Source: an uncultured Collinsella sp. | GTDB taxonomy: Bacteria > Actinomycetota > Coriobacteriia > Coriobacteriales > Coriobacteriaceae | Assembly (NCBI GenBank): GCA_902494245.1 | Contig: CABUSR010000016.1 | Location: 1 to 44,779 of the forward strand | Reading direction: 5' to 3' | DNA length: 44,779 nucleotides | In this document: positions 37,143 through 44,779 of the stretch, piece by piece | How the letters are laid out: every line of letters begins with the position of its first letter | Numbering within the stretch: position 1 is the first letter of the stretch | Notes under the pieces: generated by a model | Databases searched by the model: none | The model's input: the letters and a program-made list of their open reading frames with translations, nothing else | Told to the model about the DNA's origin: nothing | Program-made: the position numbers and the translations under genes

Positions 37143-37189
37143 ATACGGGCCATCAGATTGCAAAAGTGTAACGCTTGCAACCCCCGTAT
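37143..37189 (-). other. stem-loop between nadE and the terminator
   Basis: ATACGGG (37143-37149) pairs with CCCGTAT (37183-37189), with TTGCAA elements (37158-37163, 37175-37180) able to pair inside. It is immediately upstream of the terminator on the minus strand. Confidence 0.4.
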
Positions 37190-37208
37190 TGGTTCAATTT
37201 AGCCAACC

Positions 37209-39188
37209 TTAGTCAACTGGATTGAGCGCGTCGATCTGCGCAAGCCACAGACGCGAGCTAGCGTCACTCGGCATACGCCAATCGCCGCGCGGGCTGAGCG
37301 TCACCGAACCCACCTTGGGACCATCGGGCAGGCAGCTGCGCTTAAACTGCTGGGCAAAGAAGCGACGGTAGAACGTACGTAGCCACGTGTGGACGGTCTT
37401 GGCGTCGTAGACGCCCTCGAAGCTCTTGAGCGCCATGCGGTAGATCTTGCCCGGCTCAAAGCCAAAACGCAGCAGGTAGTAGAGGAAGTAGTCGTGCAGC
37501 TCATACGGGCCCACCAAATCCTCGGTCTTCTGCGCAATCTCGCCGTCGCCCGTGGGCGGCAGAAGCTCGGGGGACACCGGCGTATCGAGGATGTCGAGCA
37601 GCGTCTCGGCAATACGCCCGCCAAACACATCGGCCGCATAGCGCACCAGATGGCGCACAAGCGTCTTAGGCACGCTCGCGTTGACGGCGTACATGCTCAT
37701 GTGGTCGCCGTTATAGGTAGCCCAGCCGAGCGCCAGCTCCGACAGGTCGCCCGTGCCGATGACAAAACCGCCAGCCTGGTTGGCCAGATCCATCAGAATC
37801 TGCGTACGCTCGCGCGCCTGGCTGTTCTCGTAGGTCACGTCCTGCACGGCCGGATCATGCTCGATATCCTTAAAGTGCTGTTCCACGGCAGCATGGATTG
37901 AGACCTCGCGGAAGCTCACACCCAAGTCACGAGCGAGCGACTCGGCATTGGACTTAGTGCGGTGCGTCGTGCCAAAGCCGGGCATGGAAACCGCCGTGAT
38001 ACCCGTGCGCGACAGCCCCAGTGCATCGAAGGCACGCACGGTCACAAGCAGCGCTAGCGTGGAGTCCAAGCCGCCCGAAAGGCCGATGACCGCAGCCTTG
38101 GTACCTGTGTGGGCGAGGCGGATCTTGAGGCCCGCAGTCTGCAGACCGAGGATCGTCTCGCAGCGCTCGGCCAAGTCGCCGTGGTCGGCCGGCACAAAGG
38201 GCGCGCGCGGGAAAACGCGGTCGATATCGCAGGCATCGCGCAGGACAGGTTCTTCGGCCAGCACGCCCTCAAACGAAAACTCAACGGCCGTGGCCTCCGG
38301 CGCATCGTCGGTGCGCGTCCACGTCGTCGAGCGACGGCGCTCGGCAACCAGGCGGTCAAGGTCAACGTCGGCGATGGCCATATCGCAGGTAAGCAGTTTG
38401 GTCGCGGCGAGCTTGGAGCCGTTTTCGTAGACGAGGTTCTCGCCCGCAAAGACCATGTCGGTCGTGGACTCGCCCTCGCTCGCGTCCGCGTAGGCATAGG
38501 CGCAGTACAGGCGCGCGCTCTGGTTGGAGATTAGGCTGCGGCGGTAATCCGCCTTACCGATAATCTCGTCCGAAGCCGACGGATTGAGGATCACCGTCGC
38601 ACCGGCAAGCGCCATCTCGGTCGAAGGGGGCGCCGGCACCCACAGGTCCTCGCAGACCTCAACGCCCAGCACCATATCCTCGGCACCTTCATCACAGCAG
38701 CGGTAGACAAGCCCCGAACCCAGCGGAACCGGACCCTGACCGGCAAACTCGACCCACACGGGATCCGCAGGCGATGGAGCAAACCAGCGACGCTCATAGA
38801 ACTCGCCATAGTTGGGCAGATACTTCTTGGCCGTAAGACCCAAAAGCTCGCCCGCGCAGCACACGGCAGCGCAGTTGTAGATATTCTCGGCAACTGCAAC
38901 GGGAAGACCGATGGTAAAGACAATCGGCAGATCGCGGGTTTCATCGAGAATGTGCACAAGTGCCGCCTCGCAGGCATGCAGCAGTGTACGGTTATGGAAC
39001 AGATCAGCCGCGGTATAGCCAGTCAGATTAAGCTCGGGCAACACCAGCGCGCGAACGCCGCGCTCGGCAGCATCGCGAACAGCCGCCAGCGCAACCTCGG
39101 CATTGCCCTCGACATCGGCCACGCGAATCCGCGGCGACGCCGCCGCCACACGCAAAAAGCCATCAGACTGAGAAAGGTGAAGATTCAT
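37209..39188 (-). CDS. nadE: glutamine-dependent NAD+ synthetase
   Basis: 659 residues from the ATG at 39188 (GGGGGCA upstream); an ATG at 39215 has no site. The N-terminal nitrilase-type amidase domain carries the catalytic triad: E52 in LPELNLTGY, K121 in TAKKYLPNYGEFYE and C179 in VCEDLW. It releases ammonia from glutamine. The C-terminal synthetase domain has the PP-loop SGGLDS (371-376) and TGDLSELALGWATYNGDHMSMYAVN. It amidates nicotinic acid adenine dinucleotide to NAD+. Length and domain order match the long form found in actinobacteria. Confidence 0.95.
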   Translation of the reverse strand: MNLHLSQSDGFLRVAAASPRIRVADVEGNAEVALAAVRDAAERGVRALVLPELNLTGYTAADLFHNRTLLHACEAALVHILDETRDLPIVFTIGLPVAVAENIYNCAAVCCAGELLGLTAKKYLPNYGEFYERRWFAPSPADPVWVEFAGQGPVPLGSGLVYRCCDEGAEDMVLGVEVCEDLWVPAPPSTEMALAGATVILNPSASDEIIGKADYRRSLISNQSARLYCAYAYADASEGESTTDMVFAGENLVYENGSKLAATKLLTCDMAIADVDLDRLVAERRRSTTWTRTDDAPEATAVEFSFEGVLAEEPVLRDACDIDRVFPRAPFVPADHGDLAERCETILGLQTAGLKIRLAHTGTKAAVIGLSGGLDSTLALLVTVRAFDALGLSRTGITAVSMPGFGTTHRTKSNAESLARDLGVSFREVSIHAAVEQHFKDIEHDPAVQDVTYENSQARERTQILMDLANQAGGFVIGTGDLSELALGWATYNGDHMSMYAVNASVPKTLVRHLVRYAADVFGGRIAETLLDILDTPVSPELLPPTGDGEIAQKTEDLVGPYELHDYFLYYLLRFGFEPGKIYRMALKSFEGVYDAKTVHTWLRTFYRRFFAQQFKRSCLPDGPKVGSVTLSPRGDWRMPSDASSRLWLAQIDALNPVD

Positions 39189-39391
39189 AAGAATGCCCCC
39201 GTGCGTAGACGCCATTCACAACAATTAGCAAGCTCTATTGTAGTTCAACCGCCGGGTGCAACCGCATCCCACCAACTTGGTGAGCTATTGATGAGTTGAT
39301 GGTATCTGTTAAATGTCACGTACGATTCACATCTGGTGGGTACCCTGATGGCTACACGAAACGAAGCAGATTTACACCGGGAGGACCCCGT

Positions 39392-40354
39392 ATGACAACC
39401 AAGTACACCGACGCGCCGCGCACGCGCGTCATGACACCGGCCGCGCTCAACAACGGCGTTCACGAAAACCATTCCATCGGACAGACCATGGCCATCGCAC
39501 CCAAAAAGGGCCTGTTCGATGACATTTCCATTCCCCAGATCATCGCCGGCGCCGCAGCTGCCGCCACGAGCGTGGCGCTTGCTTCAAAGATCGGCATTGC
39601 CGGCTCGGTGATTGGCGCCGCCGTGAGCTCGGTCATCACCGTTGTGTCTTCGCAGGTCTACCGCCACTTTATCTCTGCCAGCGCCGAAGCAATCAAGGGC
39701 ACGCATGCCGCTGTCGACTACCCTGCCGGCGCCTACGAGCCCGTTAAGCCCGATGTCGAGGAGCACCTAGGTGGCGCCGCGACCACGCAGGAAATGCGCC
39801 GGATTGCGGGACGCGCGACCACGGCGCGCGTCGCCCCTAACAGCCTGCGCGCCAAGGCCGCGGCAGAGCGCAGCCAGACGCAAAAGAAGGTCATCGTCTT
39901 CTCGATCGCCATCGCCATCGTCGCGGTCATCGCCTGCACCGGCGCCATCCTTATAACCACCGCCGGTGAGGGTCTGGGCGAGCGCCCCGAGCCAATCCTT
40001 TCGTCGCGCACGACCGAGAGCGATGCAAATGGCAACACCCAGTCGCAAGATCAGCAGGCACAGGCGGACGGCACGCAAGACAGTTCTACCTCTACCGATT
40101 CGTCCTCGAACACCCAAAACCAATCGCAGGGCACCGATTCCTCTACGGCCAACAGTGGCACGCCGTCCGGCACGACCGACTCAAGCCAAACGACTGACGG
40201 TTCACAGCCGAGCACGGGCGGCCAGACAAGCGACACCACTTCAGGAACGGGCACAGCAGACAGCAGCAACACCAACAGCTCGAACAGCTCGAGCGGAACC
40301 GCGTCTGGCACGGCATCTGACAACTCGAGCCAAGGCACGGCATCGGGCAACTAA
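39392..40354 (+). CDS. membrane protein with long Ser/Thr-rich tail
   Basis: 320 residues from the ATG at 39392 (GGGAGG seven bases upstream). A polar N-terminus leads to an Ala/Gly-rich hydrophobic region (about 50-90, IPQIIAGAAAAATSVALASKIGIAGSVIGAAVSSVITVV), then a basic central part, a clear membrane helix (about 170-190, VIVFSIAIAIVAVIACTGAILI), and about 110 residues almost entirely of Ser, Thr, Gly, Asn, Gln and Asp. The tail looks like an extracellular, possibly glycosylated stalk. No family is recognised. It has its own terminator and is probably a single-gene unit. Confidence 0.7.
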   Translation: MTTKYTDAPRTRVMTPAALNNGVHENHSIGQTMAIAPKKGLFDDISIPQIIAGAAAAATSVALASKIGIAGSVIGAAVSSVITVVSSQVYRHFISASAEAIKGTHAAVDYPAGAYEPVKPDVEEHLGGAATTQEMRRIAGRATTARVAPNSLRAKAAAERSQTQKKVIVFSIAIAIVAVIACTGAILITTAGEGLGERPEPILSSRTTESDANGNTQSQDQQAQADGTQDSSTSTDSSSNTQNQSQGTDSSTANSGTPSGTTDSSQTTDGSQPSTGGQTSDTTSGTGTADSSNTNSSNSSSGTASGTASDNSSQGTASGN

Positions 40355-40389
40355 GCACATTTGCCTCTCATAGATAACCGACCTGTATA

Positions 40390-40424
40390 ACGGGCGCGAA
40401 TCGACAGCGGTTCGCGCCCGTTTG
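40390..40424 (+). terminator. rho-independent terminator
   Basis: ACGGGCGCGAA (40390-40400) pairs perfectly with TTCGCGCCCGT (40411-40421), followed by TTG. It ends the Ser/Thr-tail membrane protein gene. Confidence 0.75.
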
Positions 40425-40493
40425 CCTTGGGTGCCGAGGTGGCACGTCCCGTGCGATGGTAAGATGCTTTGGTGTGTAAAGAGGAGATTTGCC

Positions 40494-41795
40494 ATGAGCA
40501 AGACAATAGTTAGGCCCACGCTTTCGCTGGGCAACCACATCTATCTGTATCGCCTGCTGCGCGACGCGATTGGGTGCGGCAAGCAAACGTTTATGACGCA
40601 GGTCGAGGAGGCACTCGCCGCTGGTGACATGGCCGCTTATGACCTGGGCTTCGAGTCCACGCGCGAGCTGCTCGAGGAGCTCAACGACTGCATTAAGCTG
40701 ACCGTCTTTAAGGGCGGCCGCCTGTATGCCACCGTCATCGCCAACGATGCCTGGGATGCCGCCCTTGCCAAGGGCGAGGACAAGCCCAAGGCTGCCAAGG
40801 GCGCCAAGCAGTCCTACAAAAAGAAGAAACGCGGCGAGAAGGACCTCAAGGCCGTGCGTCCCAAGCACGTTAAACGTCCCAAGCCAGAAACCATGGTTGA
40901 AGCCGCGCCGGAACCCGAGCCCGAGGCAGAGATCGAAGTCGCTATTGAGGTAACAGCAGAAACCGAAATCGCCGCCACGACCGATTCCGAAGTCATATCC
41001 GAGCAGGACGCCACTGCGGAGCTCAACGAGGCTCCCAAGCCGACAACCGAAGAAGCCGCTGACCAACCCGAGACGCCTGCGTTCCAAAACAGCGATGTCT
41101 TTGACAACGAGGCCGAGGACGATCAGTCCGCCGAGCCCGCCGATCAAGGCGTTACCGAGTCGGCGCCGGAGCCCGAGACGCCGCAGCCCGCCATCTCGCT
41201 CACGGTCGTCTATGACCCCGAAAACGCCAACGCCGGTATCACCACCATGGCTTCCACGCCGGTCGAGACAAAGCCGAGCATCGAGAACGAGAACGCAACG
41301 CAGGTTGAGATTGAAACTGCAGCTGCAGACGCGCCCGTCACCGTGAAGCCCGCAGATTCCACAATCAAGCCGGAAGCGACGCCGGAGCCCGCACCCGTCA
41401 TCGAATCCGTGCCCAACTCTGCTTGCGACCAAATTCCCGCACCGGCACCGGCTCCGGCACCCGCAGCGGCCCCAACCCCCGCACCTGCAGCGCCCGCCAT
41501 CCCCGAGGACTTCCCCGTCGATTTCGCAACCGAGGTCTTCTGCCCCGGCCCGCTTCTGCACCAGTTGTCGACCTATCTCCCCTACGGCGCCGATACCCTC
41601 GGCATCGTCGGCGAGTACTACTGGATCGCCCGCGAGCGCGGTACCATCGAGGCCGCGCGAAACCGCGCAAGCTTCCCCCTGCGCTACACGCAGGCCGGCG
41701 AGCGCCGCGAGGTTACCGTGCGCATCCGCCGCAACACCACCGGTGGCCTCGGATCCACCTGGGCCATCGATAAAGTCGAAGAACCCGAGCAGTAA
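40494..41795 (+). CDS. two-domain protein with acidic low-complexity linker; N-terminus possibly LOTUS/OST-HTH-like
   Basis: 433 residues from the ATG at 40494 (GAGGAG upstream). The N-terminal domain (about 1-85) reads YLYRLLRDAIGCGKQTFMTQVEEAL... DLGFESTRELLEELNDCIKLTVFKGGRLYATV, a helix pattern ending in a beta-hairpin that resembles winged-helix RNA-binding LOTUS domains. A Lys-rich patch (about 95-130) and a long Glu/Pro/Ala-rich disordered linker (about 130-335) follow. A conserved-looking C-terminal domain (about 340-430, FCPGPLLHQLSTYLPYGADTLGIVGEYYWIARERGTIEAARNR) ends it. No enzyme motif is seen. A nucleic-acid-binding role is a tentative inference. Confidence 0.65.
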   Translation: MSKTIVRPTLSLGNHIYLYRLLRDAIGCGKQTFMTQVEEALAAGDMAAYDLGFESTRELLEELNDCIKLTVFKGGRLYATVIANDAWDAALAKGEDKPKAAKGAKQSYKKKKRGEKDLKAVRPKHVKRPKPETMVEAAPEPEPEAEIEVAIEVTAETEIAATTDSEVISEQDATAELNEAPKPTTEEAADQPETPAFQNSDVFDNEAEDDQSAEPADQGVTESAPEPETPQPAISLTVVYDPENANAGITTMASTPVETKPSIENENATQVEIETAAADAPVTVKPADSTIKPEATPEPAPVIESVPNSACDQIPAPAPAPAPAAAPTPAPAAPAIPEDFPVDFATEVFCPGPLLHQLSTYLPYGADTLGIVGEYYWIARERGTIEAARNRASFPLRYTQAGERREVTVRIRRNTTGGLGSTWAIDKVEEPEQ

Positions 41796-41799
41796 CGAC

Positions 41800-41838
41800 A
41801 AACGGCTCAAATCCAAATCAGGATTTGAGCCGTTTTTA
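41800..41838 (+). terminator. rho-independent terminator
   Basis: Arms 41800-41814 and 41821-41835 pair over 15 bases with a 6-base loop and are followed by further T residues. It ends the two-domain protein gene. Confidence 0.9.
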
Positions 41839-41850
41839 TTTGTTGATGTT

Positions 41851-41986
41851 GCGTAACCAACAGCGAGCGGACCGCAAGTGCGCCAGGTTGCCGTGAAAGA
41901 GGAGCGACGCGTACTTCGGTACGCGAGCGACGGCTTGAACGGCAAGATGGGGTGCTTGCGACCCGCGCAGCGTCGAGCAGTTACGC
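41851..41986. repeat. nested palindromic intergenic repeat, copy B
   Basis: Seen on the plus strand: outer arms GCGTAAC (41851-41857) and GTTACGC (41980-41986), next CGCAAG (41873-41878) and CTTGCG (41955-41960), then TTGCCGT (41888-41894) and ACGGCAA (41939-41945). The innermost pair is CGCGTAC (41908-41914) and GTACGCG (41919-41925), capped by TTCG. Its reverse complement matches copy A (10451-10550) over about 80 bases. Confidence 0.75.
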
Positions 41987-42006
41987 GGTTTGGAAAACCG
42001 CGTAAC
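41980..42006. terminator. hairpin at the end of ettA
   Basis: GTTACGCGGTTT (41980-41991) pairs with AAACCGCGTAAC (41995-42006), three-base loop. It directly follows the ettA stop on the minus strand without a T-run. Its first arm can also pair within repeat copy B. Confidence 0.5.
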
Positions 42007-42009
42007 GAT

Positions 42010-43689
42010 CTAGTCGCGCGTCAGCTTACGGTGAATACGATGCGGCTGGGCTGCGTCCTCACCCAGGCGCTCGATACGGTTGGCCTGATAGGCCTCAAAG
42101 TTGCCCTCGAACCAATACCAGTTGCCCGGATTCTCGTCGGTGCCCTCCCACGCCAGAATGTGCGTGGCGACGCGGTCCAGGAACATACGATCGTGGCTAA
42201 TGACCACCGAGCAGCCCGGGAACTCGAGCAGCGCCGCCTCGAGCGAGGACAGTGTCTCGACGTCGAGGTCGTTCGTGGGCTCGTCGAGGAGCAGCAGGTT
42301 GCCGCCCTGCTTGAGCGTGAGCGCCAAGTTCAAACGGTTGCGCTCGCCACCGGAGAGTACGCCGGCGCGCTTCTGCTGGTCCTGGCCCTTAAAGCCAAAG
42401 CTCGCCACGTACGCGCGACTCGGAACCTCGGTCTCGCCGACCATCATGTGGTCCAGGCCGTCCGAGACGACCTCCCATAGGTTCTTATCGGGGTCGATGC
42501 CGGAACGGTTCTGGTCGACGTAAGAAATCTTGACGGTCTCGCCCACCTCGAGCTCGCCCGAAGTCAGCGGCTCCAAACCCACGATGGTCTTGAACAGCGT
42601 GGTCTTGCCCACACCGTTGGGACCGATGACGCCCACGATGCCGTTGCGCGGCAGGGTGAACGAAAGGTCATCGATGAGCACGCGGCCATCGAACTCCTTG
42701 TGCAGATGATGGGCCTCGAGCACCTTGTTGCCCAAACGCGGGCCCACAGGGATGCGGATGTCGGTCCAGTCGAGCTTCTGGCTTGCGCGGGCCTCGGCCT
42801 CCATCTCCTCGTAGCGAGCCAGACGGGCCTTGTTCTTTGCCTGGCGAGCCTTGGGCGAGCTGCGCACCCACTCGAGCTCGGCCTCCATGCGCTTGGCGAG
42901 CTTGGCGTCACGATTGCCCTGTGCCTCGATACGCGCGGCCTTGGTCTCCAGATACGTGGAGTAGTTGCCCTTGTAGGGATAAAGGTGGCCGCGGTCGACC
43001 TCGCAGATCCACTCGGCAACGTTATCCAGGAAGTAGCGATCGTGCGTGACGGCAAGCACCGCGCCCTGGTAGTTGTGCAGGAAGTGCTCGAGCCACAGGA
43101 TCGACTCGGCGTCCAGGTGGTTCGTGGGCTCGTCGAGCAGCAGCAGGTCGGGAGACTCGAGCAGCAGCTTGCACAGGGCCACGCGACGGCGCTCGCCGCC
43201 GGAAAGCACGTTGACCGGCATGTCGGAATCGGGCAGCTGCAGGGCGTCCATGGCCTGGCCGAGCTTGGAATCGATATCCCAGCCATCGGCGGCATCGATC
43301 TCGTCCTGGAGCTTGCCCATCTCGGCCATGAGGGCGTCCATGTCGCAATCCGGGTCGCACATCTCCTCGCCGATCTTATTGAAGCGATCGACCTTGGCGA
43401 TCATATCGCCAAACGCCATGCGCACGTTCTCGATGACGGTCTTGTCATCGTCGAGCGGCGGCTCCTGCTGCAGGATGCCCACGGTGTAGCCGGGGGTGAG
43501 CCTGGCATCGCCGTTGGAGACCTCCTCGATGCCGGCCATGATCTTGAGCAGGGTCGACTTGCCCATGCCGTTGGGACCCACGACGCCGATCTTGGCACCG
43601 GGGTAGAAGCTCAGGGTCACGTCGTCAAGGATCACCTTGTCGCCATGGGCCTTGCGAGCCTGATACATCTGGTAGATAAACTCCGCCAT
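42010..43689 (-). CDS. ettA: ABC-F ATPase, energy-dependent translational throttle protein EttA
   Basis: 559 residues, as in EttA. Two ABC domains: Walker A GPNGMGKST and GPNGVGKTT, signatures LSGGERRRVAL and LSGGERNRLNLAL, and Walker B LLLLDEPTNHLD and LLLLDEPTNDLD. The first domain carries the arm insertion (FNKIGEEMCDPDCDMDALMAEMG...), and the interdomain linker is the charged helix around WVRSSPKARQAKNKARLARYEEM. No membrane segments are present. EttA binds the ribosomal E site and gates entry into elongation depending on the ATP/ADP ratio. AAAGGA lies twelve bases before the ATG. Confidence 0.95.
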   Translation of the reverse strand: MAEFIYQMYQARKAHGDKVILDDVTLSFYPGAKIGVVGPNGMGKSTLLKIMAGIEEVSNGDARLTPGYTVGILQQEPPLDDDKTVIENVRMAFGDMIAKVDRFNKIGEEMCDPDCDMDALMAEMGKLQDEIDAADGWDIDSKLGQAMDALQLPDSDMPVNVLSGGERRRVALCKLLLESPDLLLLDEPTNHLDAESILWLEHFLHNYQGAVLAVTHDRYFLDNVAEWICEVDRGHLYPYKGNYSTYLETKAARIEAQGNRDAKLAKRMEAELEWVRSSPKARQAKNKARLARYEEMEAEARASQKLDWTDIRIPVGPRLGNKVLEAHHLHKEFDGRVLIDDLSFTLPRNGIVGVIGPNGVGKTTLFKTIVGLEPLTSGELEVGETVKISYVDQNRSGIDPDKNLWEVVSDGLDHMMVGETEVPSRAYVASFGFKGQDQQKRAGVLSGGERNRLNLALTLKQGGNLLLLDEPTNDLDVETLSSLEAALLEFPGCSVVISHDRMFLDRVATHILAWEGTDENPGNWYWFEGNFEAYQANRIERLGEDAAQPHRIHRKLTRD

Positions 43690-43780
43690 ATGTCTGTTCT
43701 ATCCTTTCTACCTGCTGTTTCCCTATTCTTGATTCGCTTTAGTGGAAACGAAATGAGGGAACCAGCTCTGAAACGTAACG

Positions 43781-43800
43781 AAAAAGGGGCATGGTTGCCC
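43781..43800 (-). terminator. terminator of the sdpRI-like pair
   Basis: On the minus strand GGGCA/TGCCC (43796-43800 with 43787-43791) is followed by five T residues (43785-43781), about 75 bases past the SdpI-like stop at 43874. Confidence 0.6.
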
Positions 43801-43873
43801 ACACCCCCTAATACTACCTGGGAAAAGTCCCCCGGAACATACTATGAACTGCGTACGCTAGTTTTCCGCAACC

Positions 43874-44578
43874 TTAACGAGCGGCTCGCTGCGATTTGCG
43901 CCACAACAGATACGAGTAGACGTAGACGGCTCCAACCGAACCAAACGCCAGAACCGCAATCACCGCGGCGACGACTTCATTCGAAAGCACGCTGCCTGCC
44001 ACGCCCATCACAATCAGGCCAATACCTAGCACCATAAAGCAGGCGCCGCCAAAACGCTGCGTACGGCGCCAGTTCTCGGGATCGGCAAGCGCCCAGGGTG
44101 TCTTGATACCGAGCGTATAGTTCTGCTTCACACGCGGCAAGTAGTTGCCTACGCCGATGAACAGCAAACCGACAACACCGGAAATCAGCACGTTAACCGA
44201 ACCGACCGCCGGCACCACGCCCCAGACCGTAAGCTCTCCCAGCCAGCTTATGGCGCACATGAACAAGGTGAAGGCGATTACGAAGCCCTGGTAGAACTTG
44301 CCCGAGGTTCGATATGCCTCACCTTTGGGGTCGATGCGCGGCACCACGCAGAACATTGCGAGAAGCGCCAGAGGCAGCACGCCGAGCGCGGAGGCCATCC
44401 AGCTAGGACCCCAACCGTCGACGGCGCCGTTCGCGCCCCAGTGCGTGGGAATCTGCGCAGGCAAGCTCGGCATCACCATGAGGTGCGCTACGACATTGGC
44501 GACGCACAGAGCGACCAGCGCAATCCACACGCGCGACGATACCCCCGTGGGGTGAATGCCCTTGTTTTCGTTATTCAT
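43874..44578 (-). CDS. SdpI family membrane protein (DUF1648)
   Basis: 234 residues from the ATG at 44578 (AAGG just upstream), overlapping the regulator gene by eight bases. Six hydrophobic helices are visible. LPAQIPTHWGANGAVDGWGPSW is the DUF1648 signature, and NYLPRVKQNYTLGIKTPWALADPENWRRTQRFGG is the SdpI signature. In Bacillus SdpI gives immunity to the SDP toxin and signals to the repressor SdpR. The same two-gene arrangement is seen here, but no toxin gene is in the window, so the role may be envelope-stress sensing. Confidence 0.87.
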   Translation of the reverse strand: MNNENKGIHPTGVSSRVWIALVALCVANVVAHLMVMPSLPAQIPTHWGANGAVDGWGPSWMASALGVLPLALLAMFCVVPRIDPKGEAYRTSGKFYQGFVIAFTLFMCAISWLGELTVWGVVPAVGSVNVLISGVVGLLFIGVGNYLPRVKQNYTLGIKTPWALADPENWRRTQRFGGACFMVLGIGLIVMGVAGSVLSNEVVAAVIAVLAFGSVGAVYVYSYLLWRKSQRAAR

Positions 44579-44779
44579 CCTTATCACCTTCCGTGTTTGT
44601 AAAGCCCATAAACCAGCCAATCAAATCCTGCATGACGGTGGTGTTTAAGCTGTATATGATGTTTTGGCCATGGCGCTCGTCGGTCACCAACCCGGCGTTT
44701 TTGAGCGTCGCCAAGTGATGGCTCAGCGACGGCTTACTGATATCGAAATGCTCGGCAAGCTCCCCCGCCATGCAATTGC
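44571..44779 (-). CDS. ArsR/SdpR-type transcriptional repressor (partial, 5' end beyond window)
   Basis: The frame stays open to the window edge, so only the C-terminal 68 or so residues are seen. MAGELAEHFDISKPSLSHHLATLKNAGLVTDERHGQNIIYSLNTTVMQDLIGWFMGF is the winged helix-turn-helix of the ArsR family with the SdpR-like ending. The stop overlaps the SdpI-like start, so the two are translationally coupled, as in the Bacillus sdpRI operon where SdpR represses its own operon. Confidence 0.87.
   Translation of the reverse strand, partial: NCMAGELAEHFDISKPSLSHHLATLKNAGLVTDERHGQNIIYSLNTTVMQDLIGWFMGFTNTEGDKDE

Noticed and set aside
39392..40354. Frameshift or repeat artefact in the Ser/Thr-rich tail
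   Set aside because: The frame is intact to the stop with a good terminator after it, and the composition is biased but not a simple tandem repeat.
41851..42006. A tRNA or other stable RNA gene in the spacer before ettA
   Set aside because: No cloverleaf or CCA end can be formed. The structure is better explained by nested inverted repeats shared with 10451-10550.
42700..44037. 445-codon open frame on the plus strand opposite ettA
   Set aside because: It is antisense to clear ABC motifs and runs through the intergenic terminator.
1..44779. Prophage, CRISPR array or integrative element
   Set aside because: No integrase, phage structural genes, regularly spaced repeats or tRNA attachment site were seen.

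Overview
The window is a GC-rich (roughly 60%), densely coded bacterial chromosome segment. Gene content, GAAAGG-type ribosome binding sites, GTG/TTG starts and recurring small intergenic palindromes suggest an anaerobic actinobacterium of the Coriobacteriia, most likely a Collinsella-like gut organism. That assignment is an inference from style and content, not from a marker gene. I see no rRNA, tRNA, CRISPR array, integrase or intact insertion sequence.

Layout. 1-2031 (minus strand): an apparently C-terminally shortened MFS transporter and a LysR regulator. 2073-6236 (minus): HIT hydrolase, exonuclease VII (xseB, xseA), a membrane zinc metallopeptidase and RNase D. 6335-9465 (plus): a lipid kinase, a 30-residue membrane peptide and a cell-surface C69 dipeptidase. 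9541-13146 (plus): a tryptophan-type leader-peptide attenuator followed by a complete ECF transporter (TrpP-like S component, fused A-A' ATPase, T component). 13271-15358 (minus): an aspartate-racemase-type enzyme and an ATP-grasp ligase resembling D-aspartate ligase. 15673-16806: a secreted coiled-coil protein with a lysozyme-like end. 16846-19246 (minus): a membrane FxLYD protein, an XRE regulator and a serine/threonine kinase. 19469-26450 (plus): a possible catabolic operon of an old-yellow-enzyme-type reductase, both subunits of an aconitase X dehydratase, an M20 peptidase and an MFS carrier. 26544-28057 (minus): a small membrane protein and an M20D amidohydrolase. 28192-32237 (plus): a lysine riboswitch, a single ORF fusing diaminopimelate decarboxylase to dihydrodipicolinate synthase, dapB and dapH. 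32371-39188 (minus): a nucleoid-associated protein, a DUF2974 lipase-fold protein, L-lactate dehydrogenase, a class I aminotransferase and NAD+ synthetase. 39392-41795 (plus): a membrane protein with a long Ser/Thr-rich tail and a two-domain protein with a low-complexity linker. 42010-44779 (minus): EttA and an SdpI/SdpR-like pair cut by the window end.

How they work together. Two amino-acid circuits are visible. Tryptophan scarcity, read by a leader peptide with three consecutive Trp codons, should raise production of the ECF importer. Lysine, read by the riboswitch, should control lysA-dapA-dapB-dapH. With the divergent M20D hydrolase and the aminotransferase at 35927-37090, these could complete the acetylated diaminopimelate route. 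The racemase and ligase pair suggests D-aspartate in the peptidoglycan cross-bridge.

The most unusual items are: (1) the Trp attenuator, whose antiterminator strand appears to lie inside the leader-peptide coding sequence; (2) the LysA-DapA fusion with a perfect internal Shine-Dalgarno site at the junction; (3) the reductase/aconitase X/M20/MFS cluster; and (4) two families of intergenic palindromes whose copies keep their stems by compensatory changes.
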